Notes under the pieces: model-generated
Told to the model about the DNA's origin: nothing
Databases searched by the model: none
The model's input: the letters and a program-made list of their open reading frames with translations, nothing else
Part shown: positions 7,261-16,400 of the stretch, one piece after another
Layout of the letters: each line of letters starts with the position of its first letter
How positions within the stretch are numbered: position 1 is the stretch's first letter
Made by a program: the position numbers and the translations under genes
From: Lichenibacterium ramalinae
Lineage (GTDB): Bacteria > Pseudomonadota > Alphaproteobacteria > Rhizobiales > Beijerinckiaceae
Direction: 5' to 3'
Assembly (NCBI RefSeq): GCF_004137085.1
Contig: NZ_QYBC01000007.1
Span: 186,001-250,000 of the forward strand
Length of the DNA stretch: 64,000 nt

Positions 7261-9531
7261 ATGGCCGACGCCACCACGACCCCCGCCAAGACTCTCGCCA
7301 CGATCCCCGCCGGGCTCCCCGCCACCGCGCCGGCCCTCCCGCCCGGCATGGGACAGCCCGTGCCCCGCTACGATGCGCGCGCCAAGGTGACGGGAAGCGC
7401 CGTCTATGCCGCCGATGTCGCCCTGCCGGACGTCGCCTACGCCTATCTCGTCACCAGCGCGATCGCCAAGGGCCGCATCCGGTCCTTCGACCTGCGGGAA
7501 GCCCGGGCCCTGCCGGGCGTGCTCGACATCCTGACGCACGACACCATCGGGGACGCCATCCGTCCCGTGAAGTTCTTCACGGAGGGCGGCCCGGCGTCGA
7601 ACAGCGTTGTGCCGCTCGGCTCTCCCGAGATCGCCTATGCCGGCCAGACGATCGCGGTCGTCCTCGCCGACAGCTACGAGGTGGCGCGCGACGCCGCGCA
7701 CCGCGTCGTGGTCGACTATGCCGTGGAGCCGCCCTCCGCCACCTTCGGTTCGCCGGGCGCGGTCGACCAGGAGCTGGCCACGCAGAACAAGCGGCACGAC
7801 GATCCCAAGGTCGGCGACTTCGCCGCCGCCTATGCGGCGGCTCCCGTGACGGTCGATGCCGCCTATGCCACGCCGGCCCAGCACCACAACCCGATCGAAC
7901 TCTTCGCCACCCAATGCTCCTGGAACGGCGCCCAGCTCACCGTCCACGAGCCGAGCCAGAACGTCTACGGCATCCGGGCCGGCCTCGCCGCGCAGCTCGG
8001 CATCGCCCCCAGCCAGATCCGGGTGCTCAGCCCCTTCGTGGGCGGCGCCTTCGGGTCCAAGGGCGGGCTGACGCAGCGGACCGCCATCGTGGCGGTGGCG
8101 GCCCGCAAGCTCGGCCGCCCCGTCAAGCTCGTGCCGACCCGCGAGCAGGGGTTCACGGTCGCCACCTTCCGGGCCGAGACGAAACACCGCGTCCGGCTCG
8201 GCGCGACGCGCGACGGCAAGCTCCAGGCGCTCAGCCACGACGGCTTCGAGGTGACGTCCCGCCCCGACCCCTACGCGGTCGCCGGCACGGATGCCTCGAC
8301 GCGCATGTATGCCTGTCCCAACATCGCCAGCAACGTCGCCATCGTACGGGCGGATCGCTCGACGCCGGGCTTCATGCGGGCGCCGGCCGAGACGCCCTAC
8401 TTCTTCGCGCTCGAGAGCGCCATGGACGAGCTCGCGGTGGCGCTCGCCATGGACCCGGTCGAGCTGCGGCGCGTCAACGACACGGCGCGGGAGCCCATCA
8501 AGGGGCTGCCCTACACGAGCCGCAACCTCATGCCCTGTTTCGACCGGGCGGCCGAGGCCTTCGGCTGGTCGAAGCGCGACGCGCGGCCCGGCTCCATGCG
8601 CGACGGGGACTGGCTGGTCGGTTGGGGCTGCGCCACCTCCGCCTATCCGACCCAGATGGCCGCGGCCGCGGCGCGGGTCTCGCTGTTCCCGGACGGGACG
8701 GCCCGGGTCGAAACGGCCGGGCACGAGATCGGCAACGGGCTCTACACGGTGCTGGCGCAGACGGCCGCCGAGCGGCTCGGGCTCCCGGTCGGCCAGGTGT
8801 CGGTGCTGCTCGGCGACACGGACCTGCCGCCGGCGCCGGTGGCCGGCGGGTCGATCTCGACGGCGAGCGTGTGTTCGGTCGTGGCCCAGGCCTGCGACGC
8901 CATCAGGGCGCGCCTCGCCGAGGGCGGCGCGCCGCCGACCGACGTCGTGGCGGCGTTGAAGGAGCGCGGCATGGGCTCGGTGCAGGAATATGCCGAATGG
9001 GCGCCGCACGGCGCGCCCAAGGGCGCGCTGGGCCTCCTCTACCAGGGCAAGGCCCAGCCGACGGGCGGCGCCAAGCTCCAGGACCGCATCCAGTTCGCCT
9101 TCGGGGCGCAGTTCGTCGAAGTGCGGGTGCATGCCCTGACACGCGAGATCCGCGTGCCCCGCATCGTCGGCGCCTTCGCGTCCGGCCGCATCATGAACAC
9201 CCGCACGGCGCGGAGCCAGTACATGGGCGGCATGATCTGGGGCATCGGTTCGGCGCTGCACGAGGAGACCGAGATCGATCCGCGCGCCGCGCGCTACGTC
9301 AACGCGAACCTCGCCGACTACCTCGTCCCGGTGAACGCCGACGTCGTCGACGTGGAGGTCATCATGGTGCCGGAGGAGGACACGCTGGTGAACCCGCTCG
9401 GCATCAAGGGGATCGGCGAGATCGGCATCGTCGGCACGTCGGCCGCCATCGCCAACGCCGTGTACCACGCCACGGGCCAGCGGCTGCGCGACCTCCCGCT
9501 CCGGATCGACACGCTGGTCACGGGGGCCTGA
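7261..9531 (+). CDS. paoC: Aldehyde oxidoreductase molybdenum cofactor-binding subunit (PaoC-like)
   Basis: 756-residue large catalytic subunit, close to the ~730 residues usual for PaoC. It oxidises aldehydes to carboxylic acids at a molybdenum centre. Visible landmarks are the N-terminal xanthine-dehydrogenase a/b hammerhead (KVTGSAVYAADV), GGAFGSKGG for cofactor binding, FMRAPAETP, and the catalytic glutamate Glu720 in KGIGEIG. ATG 7261 starts 2 bp after the FAD subunit stop, so the three subunits are translationally linked. No dedicated XdhC-type insertion chaperone (PaoD) follows within the window, so it must be supplied from elsewhere. Confidence 0.9.
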   Translation: MADATTTPAKTLATIPAGLPATAPALPPGMGQPVPRYDARAKVTGSAVYAADVALPDVAYAYLVTSAIAKGRIRSFDLREARALPGVLDILTHDTIGDAIRPVKFFTEGGPASNSVVPLGSPEIAYAGQTIAVVLADSYEVARDAAHRVVVDYAVEPPSATFGSPGAVDQELATQNKRHDDPKVGDFAAAYAAAPVTVDAAYATPAQHHNPIELFATQCSWNGAQLTVHEPSQNVYGIRAGLAAQLGIAPSQIRVLSPFVGGAFGSKGGLTQRTAIVAVAARKLGRPVKLVPTREQGFTVATFRAETKHRVRLGATRDGKLQALSHDGFEVTSRPDPYAVAGTDASTRMYACPNIASNVAIVRADRSTPGFMRAPAETPYFFALESAMDELAVALAMDPVELRRVNDTAREPIKGLPYTSRNLMPCFDRAAEAFGWSKRDARPGSMRDGDWLVGWGCATSAYPTQMAAAAARVSLFPDGTARVETAGHEIGNGLYTVLAQTAAERLGLPVGQVSVLLGDTDLPPAPVAGGSISTASVCSVVAQACDAIRARLAEGGAPPTDVVAALKERGMGSVQEYAEWAPHGAPKGALGLLYQGKAQPTGGAKLQDRIQFAFGAQFVEVRVHALTREIRVPRIVGAFASGRIMNTRTARSQYMGGMIWGIGSALHEETEIDPRAARYVNANLADYLVPVNADVVDVEVIMVPEEDTLVNPLGIKGIGEIGIVGTSAAIANAVYHATGQRLRDLPLRIDTLVTGA

Positions 9532-9558
9532 CGACGACCCGCCCCTCGCGGCACGCGA

Positions 9559-9582
9559 CAGGCCCGACCGGGGCCGGGCCTG
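9559..9582. terminator. Hairpin between converging PaoC-like and adhesin genes
   Basis: 8-bp perfect stem CAGGCCCG / CGGGCCTG (9559-9566, 9575-9582) with an 8-nt loop, in the 156-bp gap where the two genes converge. No T-tract. It could end transcription from either side; support is structural only. Confidence 0.35.
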
Positions 9583-9687
9583 CAGGGCGGGAACGGGGGT
9601 TGGATCGACTTCGGGTGCGACGCCCCGGAGCTCGACCCGGTCCTCGACGGCGGGGGGAGGGCGGGTTCCGACCTCCCCCGGCCGCCC

Positions 9688-11979
9688 TCAGGCGTGGAAC
9701 TTGAAGTCCCCCGGGTTGGCCTTCAGTTCCGCCTTGCTGACCCCGGCGATGCGGATGGTGTCGCCCGAGACGGGATCGGTGATGGCGGCCCCGCCCGCCG
9801 TGTTGTGGGTGTTGCGCAGCACGTCCGCGACGTTCGCGAAATCGGCGGACGGGAGGCTGATGGTGTCGTGGTCGGTGCCGTTGGCCCGGAACCCGTCGAC
9901 GACGCTCAACCCGTGTCCCTGGTTGAACACGAAGGTGTTGTCGGGCGCGGACCCGTTCAGGAAGGTGGTGAAGAAGTCGGTCTGGAACGTTTGGCCGCCG
10001 TCGCCGACCTTGACGGTGCTGGAGCCGTCGCGGTGGAGGTTCGTCAGGCCGATGGCCTCGCTGCCGTCCGGGTTGAACAGCACCTGCTGGGCCACGAAGC
10101 CGGCACCCTTGATCCCGGCCTGGAGGGAGTAGGGCGTCTGGACCGACGTCGTGGCGCCGACCCCGTCGGTCTCCGTCGCCGTGATGAAGCCCTGGAGGTG
10201 GGGCCCCACCTTGTCGCGGAACGCGAAGCTTCCGTCGGCCGCCACATCCGCCGTCCCCAGCGTGACCCGCTCGCCACCGTCGACGATGGCCGAGATCGCG
10301 ACGCTGCCCACGCCCGACAGGCTCGACACGTGACCCGTGACGGTGAACGTGCCGCCCCGGTTGTAGGTCGCCGCGGGATCGATCGCGATCACGTCGCCCT
10401 GCGCCGCTCCCGTGCCATAGGCGATGCTGCTGCCCGCCGGCAGGGCGATGGTCGAGGTGGCGCCGAGCGGCGTGGTCCTCACCACCGTGGTGTCGCCGTT
10501 GGGGTCCGTCGTGACCGTCGTGGTCCCGGCGGATGTGGAGGTGCTGCCCGTGCCGGTGCCGCCCGTGCCGGTGCCGCCCGTGCCGGTGCCGCCCGTGCCG
10601 GTGCCGCCCGTGCCGGTGCCGCCCGTGCCGGTGCCGCCCGTGCCGGTCGTGACACTGGTGCTGGTGCCCAGTCCGCCGACCACCACGCCGAGGCCGTCGG
10701 GCGTCAAGGCCAGCGACGCTCCAATGGGCACGGAGATCGGCAGGATGGAGGTGATGCCGGAGGCCGTGGTCAGCTTCAAGCCGGAGCCGGACGCCAGACT
10801 CACCGTCGTGCCGGCGCCGAGGCCCGTCAGATCCAGGGTGTCGTCGAGCCCGAGATTGGCGATGGTGCCGGCGAAGCCGGTTGGATCGCCCAAGGTCAAC
10901 GTCGTGCCGGTCCCGGACAGGTCGATCGTCACACCCGCGCTGACCGGACCCCCGATCTTGAGGGACGCCCCGCTGCCGAGCGACACGGTTCCGGGTGCCG
11001 TGATGGCGCCGAGGACGTCGGCGGCCGCACCCGCGTCGACGAGGATGTTGTCGAAACCCGTGATGGTGGTCCCGATGTCCTGGACCGCCGTCGAGCCCGT
11101 TCCGGCGGCGAATTCCAGGATGTTGTTGGTGCCGGCCGCCTGCGCGATCCCGGTGAGGGCCGCGCCTGGATCGAGCACCAACCTGCTGTTACCCGCACCA
11201 CCGAGGTTCACGGCGACACCGCCCGGGTTGCCGCTCGCATCCGTGCCGCTGATGACGCCCGAGTCGATGACGATACCGCCGCCGAGCAGGTTGACGCCGA
11301 TCCCGTTCGGGCCCGAGGCGGAGATCGTGCCGGCGTTGGTGAGCGTGCCGGTGGCGGTGTCGAGCACGCCGTTGGTCGCGCCCGTGATCGTGCCGCCGGC
11401 CGCGTTGGTGAGCGAACCGCTGCCCATGACGACGCCGCTGGCCGCGGACCCCAGGATGGTGCCGGCATTGGAGACGGTCGTGGTCCCGGTGGCATCGACG
11501 CCATCGGTCGCGCCCTGGATCACCGCACCGGCGCCGTTGGTGAGGGTGCCGGCAACCTGGTCGACGCCGGTGCCCGACGTCCCCGAGATGGTGTCGAGGT
11601 TGTTCACGACGGTCGACCCTGTGGCATCGAGGCCGTCGAGCGCGCCGGTGATCGTGCCTCCGGCGGCGTTGTCGGCCGTGCCGGTGCCGATCGTCGCGCC
11701 GACGCCCGCCGACGCGATCGTGCCGCTGTTGGACAACGCTCCGATGTCGAGCGCCACACCGATACCGGTCCCCGCCGTGGCCGAGATCGTGCCCGAGTTG
11801 GTAACGGACGACGGCGTGCCGGCCGACGAGCCGGAGATCGCGACGCCGTCGAGATCGACGCCGGTGTTGGCGACGACGCCGCCCGCCGACAGGTCGATGC
11901 TCTGGGCCGTCGATCCAACGATCGGAACATTGTTGATCGTCGTCGGGCTGACAACGGACGGCGTGTTCAAGAGACTCAT
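9688..11979 (-). CDS. Large repetitive secreted protein, probable type I secretion substrate / adhesin
   Basis: 763 residues, low in Cys and Lys, rich in Gly, Thr, Ala and Ser. The N-terminal ~250 residues hold degenerate repeats of the kind SGTISG.../NAAGGTITGA (about ten NAGTI- or GGTITG-like turns), typical of beta-helical autotransporter or filamentous surface proteins. Next comes a seven-fold GTGGT run near 450-480. The C-terminal ~300 residues include a beta-sandwich-like region, then VFNQGHGLSVVDGF and a tail ending in NPGDFKFHA. No N-terminal signal peptide is visible, and the acidic/hydrophobic C-terminus resembles RTX/T1SS export signals in this bacterial group. Export by type I secretion is inference. 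ATG 11979 follows a good GGAG site. The exporter genes are not nearby. Confidence 0.75.
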   Translation of the reverse strand: MSLLNTPSVVSPTTINNVPIVGSTAQSIDLSAGGVVANTGVDLDGVAISGSSAGTPSSVTNSGTISATAGTGIGVALDIGALSNSGTIASAGVGATIGTGTADNAAGGTITGALDGLDATGSTVVNNLDTISGTSGTGVDQVAGTLTNGAGAVIQGATDGVDATGTTTVSNAGTILGSAASGVVMGSGSLTNAAGGTITGATNGVLDTATGTLTNAGTISASGPNGIGVNLLGGGIVIDSGVISGTDASGNPGGVAVNLGGAGNSRLVLDPGAALTGIAQAAGTNNILEFAAGTGSTAVQDIGTTITGFDNILVDAGAAADVLGAITAPGTVSLGSGASLKIGGPVSAGVTIDLSGTGTTLTLGDPTGFAGTIANLGLDDTLDLTGLGAGTTVSLASGSGLKLTTASGITSILPISVPIGASLALTPDGLGVVVGGLGTSTSVTTGTGGTGTGGTGTGGTGTGGTGTGGTGTGGTGTGSTSTSAGTTTVTTDPNGDTTVVRTTPLGATSTIALPAGSSIAYGTGAAQGDVIAIDPAATYNRGGTFTVTGHVSSLSGVGSVAISAIVDGGERVTLGTADVAADGSFAFRDKVGPHLQGFITATETDGVGATTSVQTPYSLQAGIKGAGFVAQQVLFNPDGSEAIGLTNLHRDGSSTVKVGDGGQTFQTDFFTTFLNGSAPDNTFVFNQGHGLSVVDGFRANGTDHDTISLPSADFANVADVLRNTHNTAGGAAITDPVSGDTIRIAGVSKAELKANPGDFKFHA
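10546..10647 (-). repeat. 15-bp coding minisatellite (about 6.8 copies)
   Basis: Six identical copies of the 15-bp unit GCCCGTGCCGGTGCC (+ strand) from 10546 to 10635 and a seventh 12-bp partial copy. On the coding strand each unit gives Gly-Thr-Gly-Gly-Thr. Copy number change would keep the frame, so the linker between the repeat domain and C-terminal domain of the secreted protein can vary in length. Confidence 0.95.
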
Positions 11980-12636
11980 CTGCTACTCCGATTACAGCAA
12001 TCAATGCGGTGATGTGCCCGTAACAGAAGACGTCAGCTGCTTTGAAGCGCTGGTATAAGGTAAAAATGATAGTAAGTTTCATTTCGAAGCATGTTGAATG
12101 TCAGGAATATAGCGGTATTTCATGCGATGACAGCCGTCGCGATACTGCTCGACAGCGAGCGCGGCAAACACCACGAGCATGACAAGGAAAAGCTCTAGCT
12201 CTGAACGGCTTAGCCGAGGGCCTGTCCTGGCCGGGCCATTGTCACGGCGGCGGAGACCCGTCGGCGATTGAGCCGCATGAATGTCAGGGGTGAAACGGGC
12301 CTTTCCGGTCGATCAGGCCGAGCCGGGGACGCCGTTTCCCGGTGGCATTGATGGCGGTTCAAGGTGGAGCACGGCGGCCGAGTTCATCGCCGGACACTCT
12401 GGCGGACGTCGTGTCATGGCGTGAAAGGACTCGCGGCGAAGAGCCGGCCCGGCAGGCGCTGATGTGACTTTCGATCACGTTTTCGTGATCGCCGGTGCGG
12501 CGGCGTCCGGGATCGATGGCTCCCGGCGCGTCGGCCTCAGTCCGCCGGGATGGGCCTGGTCCTGGCCACGTCGCCGGCCGTCTCGACAGCGGCCTGTCAT
12601 GTTGACGGGTCGATGATGTGCCCGTAGGGGGAGCCC
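11980..12636. other. 657-bp intergenic region between adhesin and MarR gene
   Basis: Lower GC near 12000-12130, as expected for the adhesin promoter. The only frame of note is a 33-codon minus-strand frame (12180-12079) starting MLVVFAALAVEQYRDGC; it has a hydrophobic start but no ribosome-binding site, so I do not call it. No RNA gene, IS end or clear terminator was recognised. Confidence 0.5.
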
Positions 12637-13140
12637 ATGCCCCGCCTCGATCCCACCCTCGCCCAGCCCGAGGACCCGCTGCGCCGTGCCGTGACGCGCC
12701 TCGTCCTCGAGGTGTTCCGCCTCAACGGCGCGCTTCTCGCGGCCGGGGACGGCCTGGTGGCGGATCTCGGGCTGACCAGCGCCCGCTGGCAGGTGCTCGG
12801 GGCCATGGCGCTCTCCCCGGTTCCCCTGCCGGTGGCGCATATCGCCCGCAACATGGGCCTGACCCGGCAGGCCGTGCAGCGCTCCGTGGACGAGATGCGC
12901 GAGGACGGCCTCGTCCGCCTCGTACCCAATCCCCACCATCGCCGCGCCATGCTGGTCACCCCGACGGAGCGGGGCGAAGCGGCCTACGAGGCCGCAAGCG
13001 AGCGGCAGGGACGATGGGCCGAAGCGCTCGCGGCCGGCATGTCGCCCGGGGGCATCGAGGCCGCCGCCGAGCTGCTGCACGAGATGCAGCATCGCCTGGC
13101 GCGTCCCGCGGCTCCGGCCGCCGCCGACGCGGAGGTCTGA
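12637..13140 (+). CDS. MarR-family transcriptional regulator
   Basis: 167-residue winged-helix DNA-binding protein. The recognition region LPVAHIARNMGLTRQAVQRSVDEMREDGLVRLVPNPHHRRAMLVTPTERG carries the standard MarR helix-turn-helix followed by a wing with an RRA...VTPT core. MarR proteins are usually dimeric repressors released by small phenolic or lipophilic ligands. ATG 12637 is preceded by AGGGGGAG. It is convergent with the alpha/beta hydrolase gene (15 bp between stops). Its target is not evident. Candidates are its own promoter and the neighbouring hydrolase/aldehyde dehydrogenase set. Confidence 0.9.
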   Translation: MPRLDPTLAQPEDPLRRAVTRLVLEVFRLNGALLAAGDGLVADLGLTSARWQVLGAMALSPVPLPVAHIARNMGLTRQAVQRSVDEMREDGLVRLVPNPHHRRAMLVTPTERGEAAYEAASERQGRWAEALAAGMSPGGIEAAAELLHEMQHRLARPAAPAAADAEV

Positions 13141-13155
13141 GGCGCCGTCCCGCGA

Positions 13156-13935
13156 TCAGCGGCGCCCGTCCAGGAAGTCGCCGACCGCCTCCAGGAACCG
13201 ATCCGGGTCCTGCAGTTGCGGAACATGCGCGCAGCCGTCGAGGACGACGAGACGGGCGTCGGGCAGAAGGGCGGCGAGTTCGCGGGACATGGGCGGCGGC
13301 GTGGCCTCGTCCCGCTCGCCGACCAGCACCAGGGTCGGGACGCGGACCTGCGGCACCTCGCCCCTGAGGTCGAGGTCCGCCAAAGCCTGGCAGGCCGCCA
13401 CCAGCACGGCAGGGTCGGTGCGAAGGAAGGCGGCGCGGCGCTCCGCCATCAGGTCGGGATGGGCCTCCTGGAAGTCCGGCGCGAAGAGGCGACGCATGGC
13501 GACGTCGGCGATCTTCGCCGTCCCGCCCGCCGTGACGCCCGCCCCCATCGCCCGGAACGCCTGGCGCCCCGGCTCCGAAAAACAGGCGCCGCAGTCGGCC
13601 AGCACGAGTCGGCGCAGGAGGCCGGGGTGCCGGATGGCCATCTGCAACGCGACGAACCCGCCGTAGCCGTTGCCCAGCACGGTCGGCGCCTCCCCGCCGC
13701 GGTCCCGCACCGCCTCGGCCATGCGGTCCGCGACGGCGGCGAGGCCACCCGGCACCGGAGGGGATGCGCCGAAGCCGGGCAGTTCCGGCAGGTGGACGGC
13801 GAAGCGTTCGGCGAGGGGGGCGCGGACGGCGGCGAAGCTGTCGCGGTCCGCCAGGAGGGAATGGAACAGCCACAGCGGCGGCCCTGCGCCGGTGATCGAC
13901 ACGGAGACGGTGCCTTTGGCGAAAATCTCGTCCAT
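13156..13935 (-). CDS. Alpha/beta-hydrolase fold protein lacking the nucleophile serine
   Basis: 259 residues with the alpha/beta-hydrolase core: LWLFHSLLADRDSF oxyanion region, LPGFGASPP, and a C-terminal acid and base at Asp209 (GERDEATPP) and His237 (GCAHVPQLQDPDRFLEAV). At the nucleophile elbow, where G-x-S-x-G is expected, the sequence reads GNGYGG, so residue 90 is Gly. Classical ester hydrolysis by a Ser nucleophile is therefore unlikely. The general shape is that of 3-oxoadipate enol-lactonase-like or C-C hydrolase relatives. It diverges from the GntR gene 119 bp away, suggesting shared control. Either a non-hydrolytic role or an alternative nucleophile is possible; I do not assign a reaction. 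Confidence 0.8.
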   Translation of the reverse strand: MDEIFAKGTVSVSITGAGPPLWLFHSLLADRDSFAAVRAPLAERFAVHLPELPGFGASPPVPGGLAAVADRMAEAVRDRGGEAPTVLGNGYGGFVALQMAIRHPGLLRRLVLADCGACFSEPGRQAFRAMGAGVTAGGTAKIADVAMRRLFAPDFQEAHPDLMAERRAAFLRTDPAVLVAACQALADLDLRGEVPQVRVPTLVLVGERDEATPPPMSRELAALLPDARLVVLDGCAHVPQLQDPDRFLEAVGDFLDGRR

Positions 13936-14054
13936 CGCGCTCTCCTGATAGACTGGAACGGGGCCTCAGCATCGCCGACACGGGCCGCGATGTCGAGGCC
14001 GAACCGCGGTGATGGACTTGACGTGATATTTCAGCGGTGTCATTCTCAGGCATC

Positions 14055-14711
14055 ATGAACGACAAGCCCGCCTCGCTCCGCGACAATGTCTATGCCGCCA
14101 TCAGGTCCGAGATCCTGCTCTGCAGGCTCGCGCCGGGGGAGGACATGCGGGAAGCCGAACTCGCGGCCCGCTTCGAAGTCAGCCGCCAACCCGTGCGGGA
14201 AGCCCTGCTGCGCCTCGAACAGGAACGGCTCGTCACGGTGCTGCCGCGCCAGGGCTACCGGGTGAACGCCGTGTCGGTGTCGGATGCCCGCGACCTGCTG
14301 CGGTTCCGCCAGGCGCTGGAGCCGGCCTGCGCCACGGAAGCCTGCGAGGCCGCGAGCGATCCGGTGCTGGCCGGGCTCGACGCCTTCCGGAGCGTTTCGG
14401 ACGATGGCGAGCACGACGGCTTCATCGCCTACAACCGGGACTTCCATGCCGCGCTCGCGGCGGCGAGCGGCAACCGGCGCATGGCCCGCGCCGCGCGTGA
14501 ACTGATCGAACAGTCGGATCGGCTGACCCGGGCGAGCCTCACCGGCATCCGCGGCCGCGACCCGGCCCAGCTCATCGCCGAACACGCCGCCATCATCGAT
14601 GCCGTGCAGGCGCGGGACGCCCGCACGGCCGCCCGCCTGGTGCGGGAGCACATCGCCAAGGCGGAAAAACGGATCCTGGCGGCGCTGTCGCGCGCCGCCA
14701 TCGTGGACTGA
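14055..14711 (+). CDS. GntR-family regulator, FCD (FadR/VanR) subfamily
   Basis: 218 residues. The N-terminal winged helix (about 10-75) has the GntR signature ILLCRLAPGEDMREAELAARF followed by EVSRQPVREALLRLEQERLV. The C-terminal all-helical FCD domain (about 85-215) shows the metal-ligand pattern YNRDFHAAL and later EHAAIIDAV and HIAKAE. These regulators bind organic acids and usually repress adjacent catabolic genes. ATG 14055 is preferred over GTG 14037 because AGG precedes it and the protein then begins at the usual distance from the HTH. It lies 50 bp upstream of the aldehyde dehydrogenase on the same strand, which is the likely target together with the MFS gene. Confidence 0.9.
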   Translation: MNDKPASLRDNVYAAIRSEILLCRLAPGEDMREAELAARFEVSRQPVREALLRLEQERLVTVLPRQGYRVNAVSVSDARDLLRFRQALEPACATEACEAASDPVLAGLDAFRSVSDDGEHDGFIAYNRDFHAALAAASGNRRMARAARELIEQSDRLTRASLTGIRGRDPAQLIAEHAAIIDAVQARDARTAARLVREHIAKAEKRILAALSRAAIVD

Positions 14712-14761
14712 CGGCATCGGCGCCGCGGCGCGACCGGACCAGCAAGACCAGGGAGGACAGC

Positions 14762-16291
14762 ATGAACGCGCTCGACAAGGCGACCGGACGGGTCGAGGAG
14801 CACGGCAACTTCGTGGACGGCGTCGAGATCGAAGCCGGGACGGGCGAGATGATCGACGTCCGCAACCCCGCCACCGGCGTCGTCATCGCCCGGATCCCGA
14901 ACAGCGGCCCGGCCGACGTGGACCGTGCCATGAAGAGCGCGCGCGCCGCCTTCGAGGGCCGCGCGTGGGGCGGGCTCGACATCCGGGCCCGCGCCCGCCT
15001 GGTGAACCGCCTGGCCGACGCCTTCGAGGCCAACCTCGACACCCTCTACCGCCTCGAGACTCTCAACAACGGCCGGCCCGTCAACGAGACGCGGGCCCAG
15101 CTCGCACGCCTGCCCGACTTCTTCCGCTACTTCGCGGGCCTCGCCCTCGCGCGCCGCGACAGCGTGATCCCGGTCGAGGGGCCCTACCTGAACTACACGC
15201 TGCGCAAGCCCATCGGCGTCGTGGCGAACTGCACGCCGTTCAACCACCCGCTGATGATCATGTGCAAGTCGCTGGCGGCCGTGCTGGCGTCCGGCTGCAC
15301 CACGGTGGTGAAGCCGTCCGAATACACGCCCCTGACCACGTTGAAGCTCGCCGAGATCTTCACCGAGGCGGGCCTGCCGAAGGGCGTGTTCAACGTGGTG
15401 CTGGGGCTGGGGCCCACCACCGGCAAGCACCTGGCCGAGCACCCGGACATCAACAAGCTCGTGCTGACCGGCGGCACCGAGGCGGGCCGCATCGCGGGCG
15501 CGGCGGCGGCGCGCGTCTTCGCCCATCAGACCATGGAACTCGGCGGCAAGACGCCCGTGATGGTCTTCGACGACTTCGACGTCGACCAGGCCGTCAACTA
15601 CGCGGCCTTCGGGGCCTTCATCGGGGCCGGCCAGACCTGCGTCTGCGCCAGCCGCCACATCGTCCAGGCCTCGGTCTACGACGAGTTCGTCGAGAAGCTC
15701 GCCCGCAAGGCCAAGTCGATCCGCATCGGCGACCCCTTCGACCCCGCCACGCAGCTCGGGCCCGTCATCTCGGCCAAGCAGCGCGACCGCGTGCTCAGCT
15801 ACGCGGGATACGGCAATGGCGAGGGCGCGCGGCTGGTGGCGGGCGGCGTCGCCGCGACCGTGCCGGGCCACGAGGGCGGCTATTTCGTCGAGCCCACCGT
15901 CTTCGCCGACGTGTCGGCGAAGATGCGGATCTTCCAGGAGGAGGTCTTCGGGCCCTTCACCTCGGTGACGCGGTTCGAGACCGAGGAGGAAGCCCTGCGG
16001 CTCGCCAACGACTCGCCCTTCGGCCTCGCCGCCGCGGTGCGGACGCGCGACGTCGCCCGGGCCCATCGCGTCGCCGGGGCCGTCAAGGCCGGCATCGTGT
16101 GGATCAACGACCACCATCGCCTCGACCCGGCCTCGCCGTGGGGCGGTGTCGGCGACAGCGGCATCGGCCGGGAGTTCGGCACCGAGAGCTTCGACGACCA
16201 CTTCGAGGTCAAGAGCGTCATGCTCGGCACCGCCGACCGGCGCGACTTCGACTGGTACCGCGACACGGCGGGGCAGGGCCGCCTCAACTGA
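14762..16291 (+). CDS. NAD(P)-dependent aldehyde dehydrogenase
   Basis: 509-residue aldehyde dehydrogenase of the betaine/hydroxymuconic-semialdehyde-like class, oxidising an aldehyde to an acid. The active-site residues are all present: Asn161 (TPFNHP), Lys184 in VVKPSE for cofactor binding, Glu259 (MELGGK) and the nucleophile Cys293 (GQTCVCASR). ATG 14762 follows AGGGAGGAC. It sits between a GntR regulator and an MFS porter on the same strand, so an imported organic compound passing through an aldehyde intermediate is likely. The substrate is not readable. Confidence 0.92.
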   Translation: MNALDKATGRVEEHGNFVDGVEIEAGTGEMIDVRNPATGVVIARIPNSGPADVDRAMKSARAAFEGRAWGGLDIRARARLVNRLADAFEANLDTLYRLETLNNGRPVNETRAQLARLPDFFRYFAGLALARRDSVIPVEGPYLNYTLRKPIGVVANCTPFNHPLMIMCKSLAAVLASGCTTVVKPSEYTPLTTLKLAEIFTEAGLPKGVFNVVLGLGPTTGKHLAEHPDINKLVLTGGTEAGRIAGAAAARVFAHQTMELGGKTPVMVFDDFDVDQAVNYAAFGAFIGAGQTCVCASRHIVQASVYDEFVEKLARKAKSIRIGDPFDPATQLGPVISAKQRDRVLSYAGYGNGEGARLVAGGVAATVPGHEGGYFVEPTVFADVSAKMRIFQEEVFGPFTSVTRFETEEEALRLANDSPFGLAAAVRTRDVARAHRVAGAVKAGIVWINDHHRLDPASPWGGVGDSGIGREFGTESFDDHFEVKSVMLGTADRRDFDWYRDTAGQGRLN

Positions 16292-16300
16292 GGATCCGAC

Positions 16301-16324
16301 GGCGCGGGGATCTGCTCCCGCGCC
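16301..16324 (+). terminator. Hairpin between aldehyde dehydrogenase and MFS gene
   Basis: 8-bp perfect stem GGCGCGGG / CCCGCGCC (16301-16308, 16317-16324), 10 bp after the aldehyde dehydrogenase stop in a 109-bp gap. Without a T-run it may attenuate or protect the upstream mRNA rather than stop transcription. Confidence 0.35.
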
Positions 16325-16400
16325 GCCCGGCATGCCCGATCGGAGGGACGGCCCGCGCCAAGACGGGCCCTCCGCACATCTCACGAGGGAGGACAACACC

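Noticed and set aside
9694-12012. 772-residue plus-strand reading frame opposite the secreted protein gene
   Set aside because: Antisense shadow of a GC-rich gene. Its Arg/Asp/Gly composition has no domain, and the minus strand has a ribosome-binding site, structured repeats and a sensible C-terminus.
12079-12180. 33-codon minus-strand frame with hydrophobic start
   Set aside because: No ribosome-binding site and no similarity I can recognise; too short to call.
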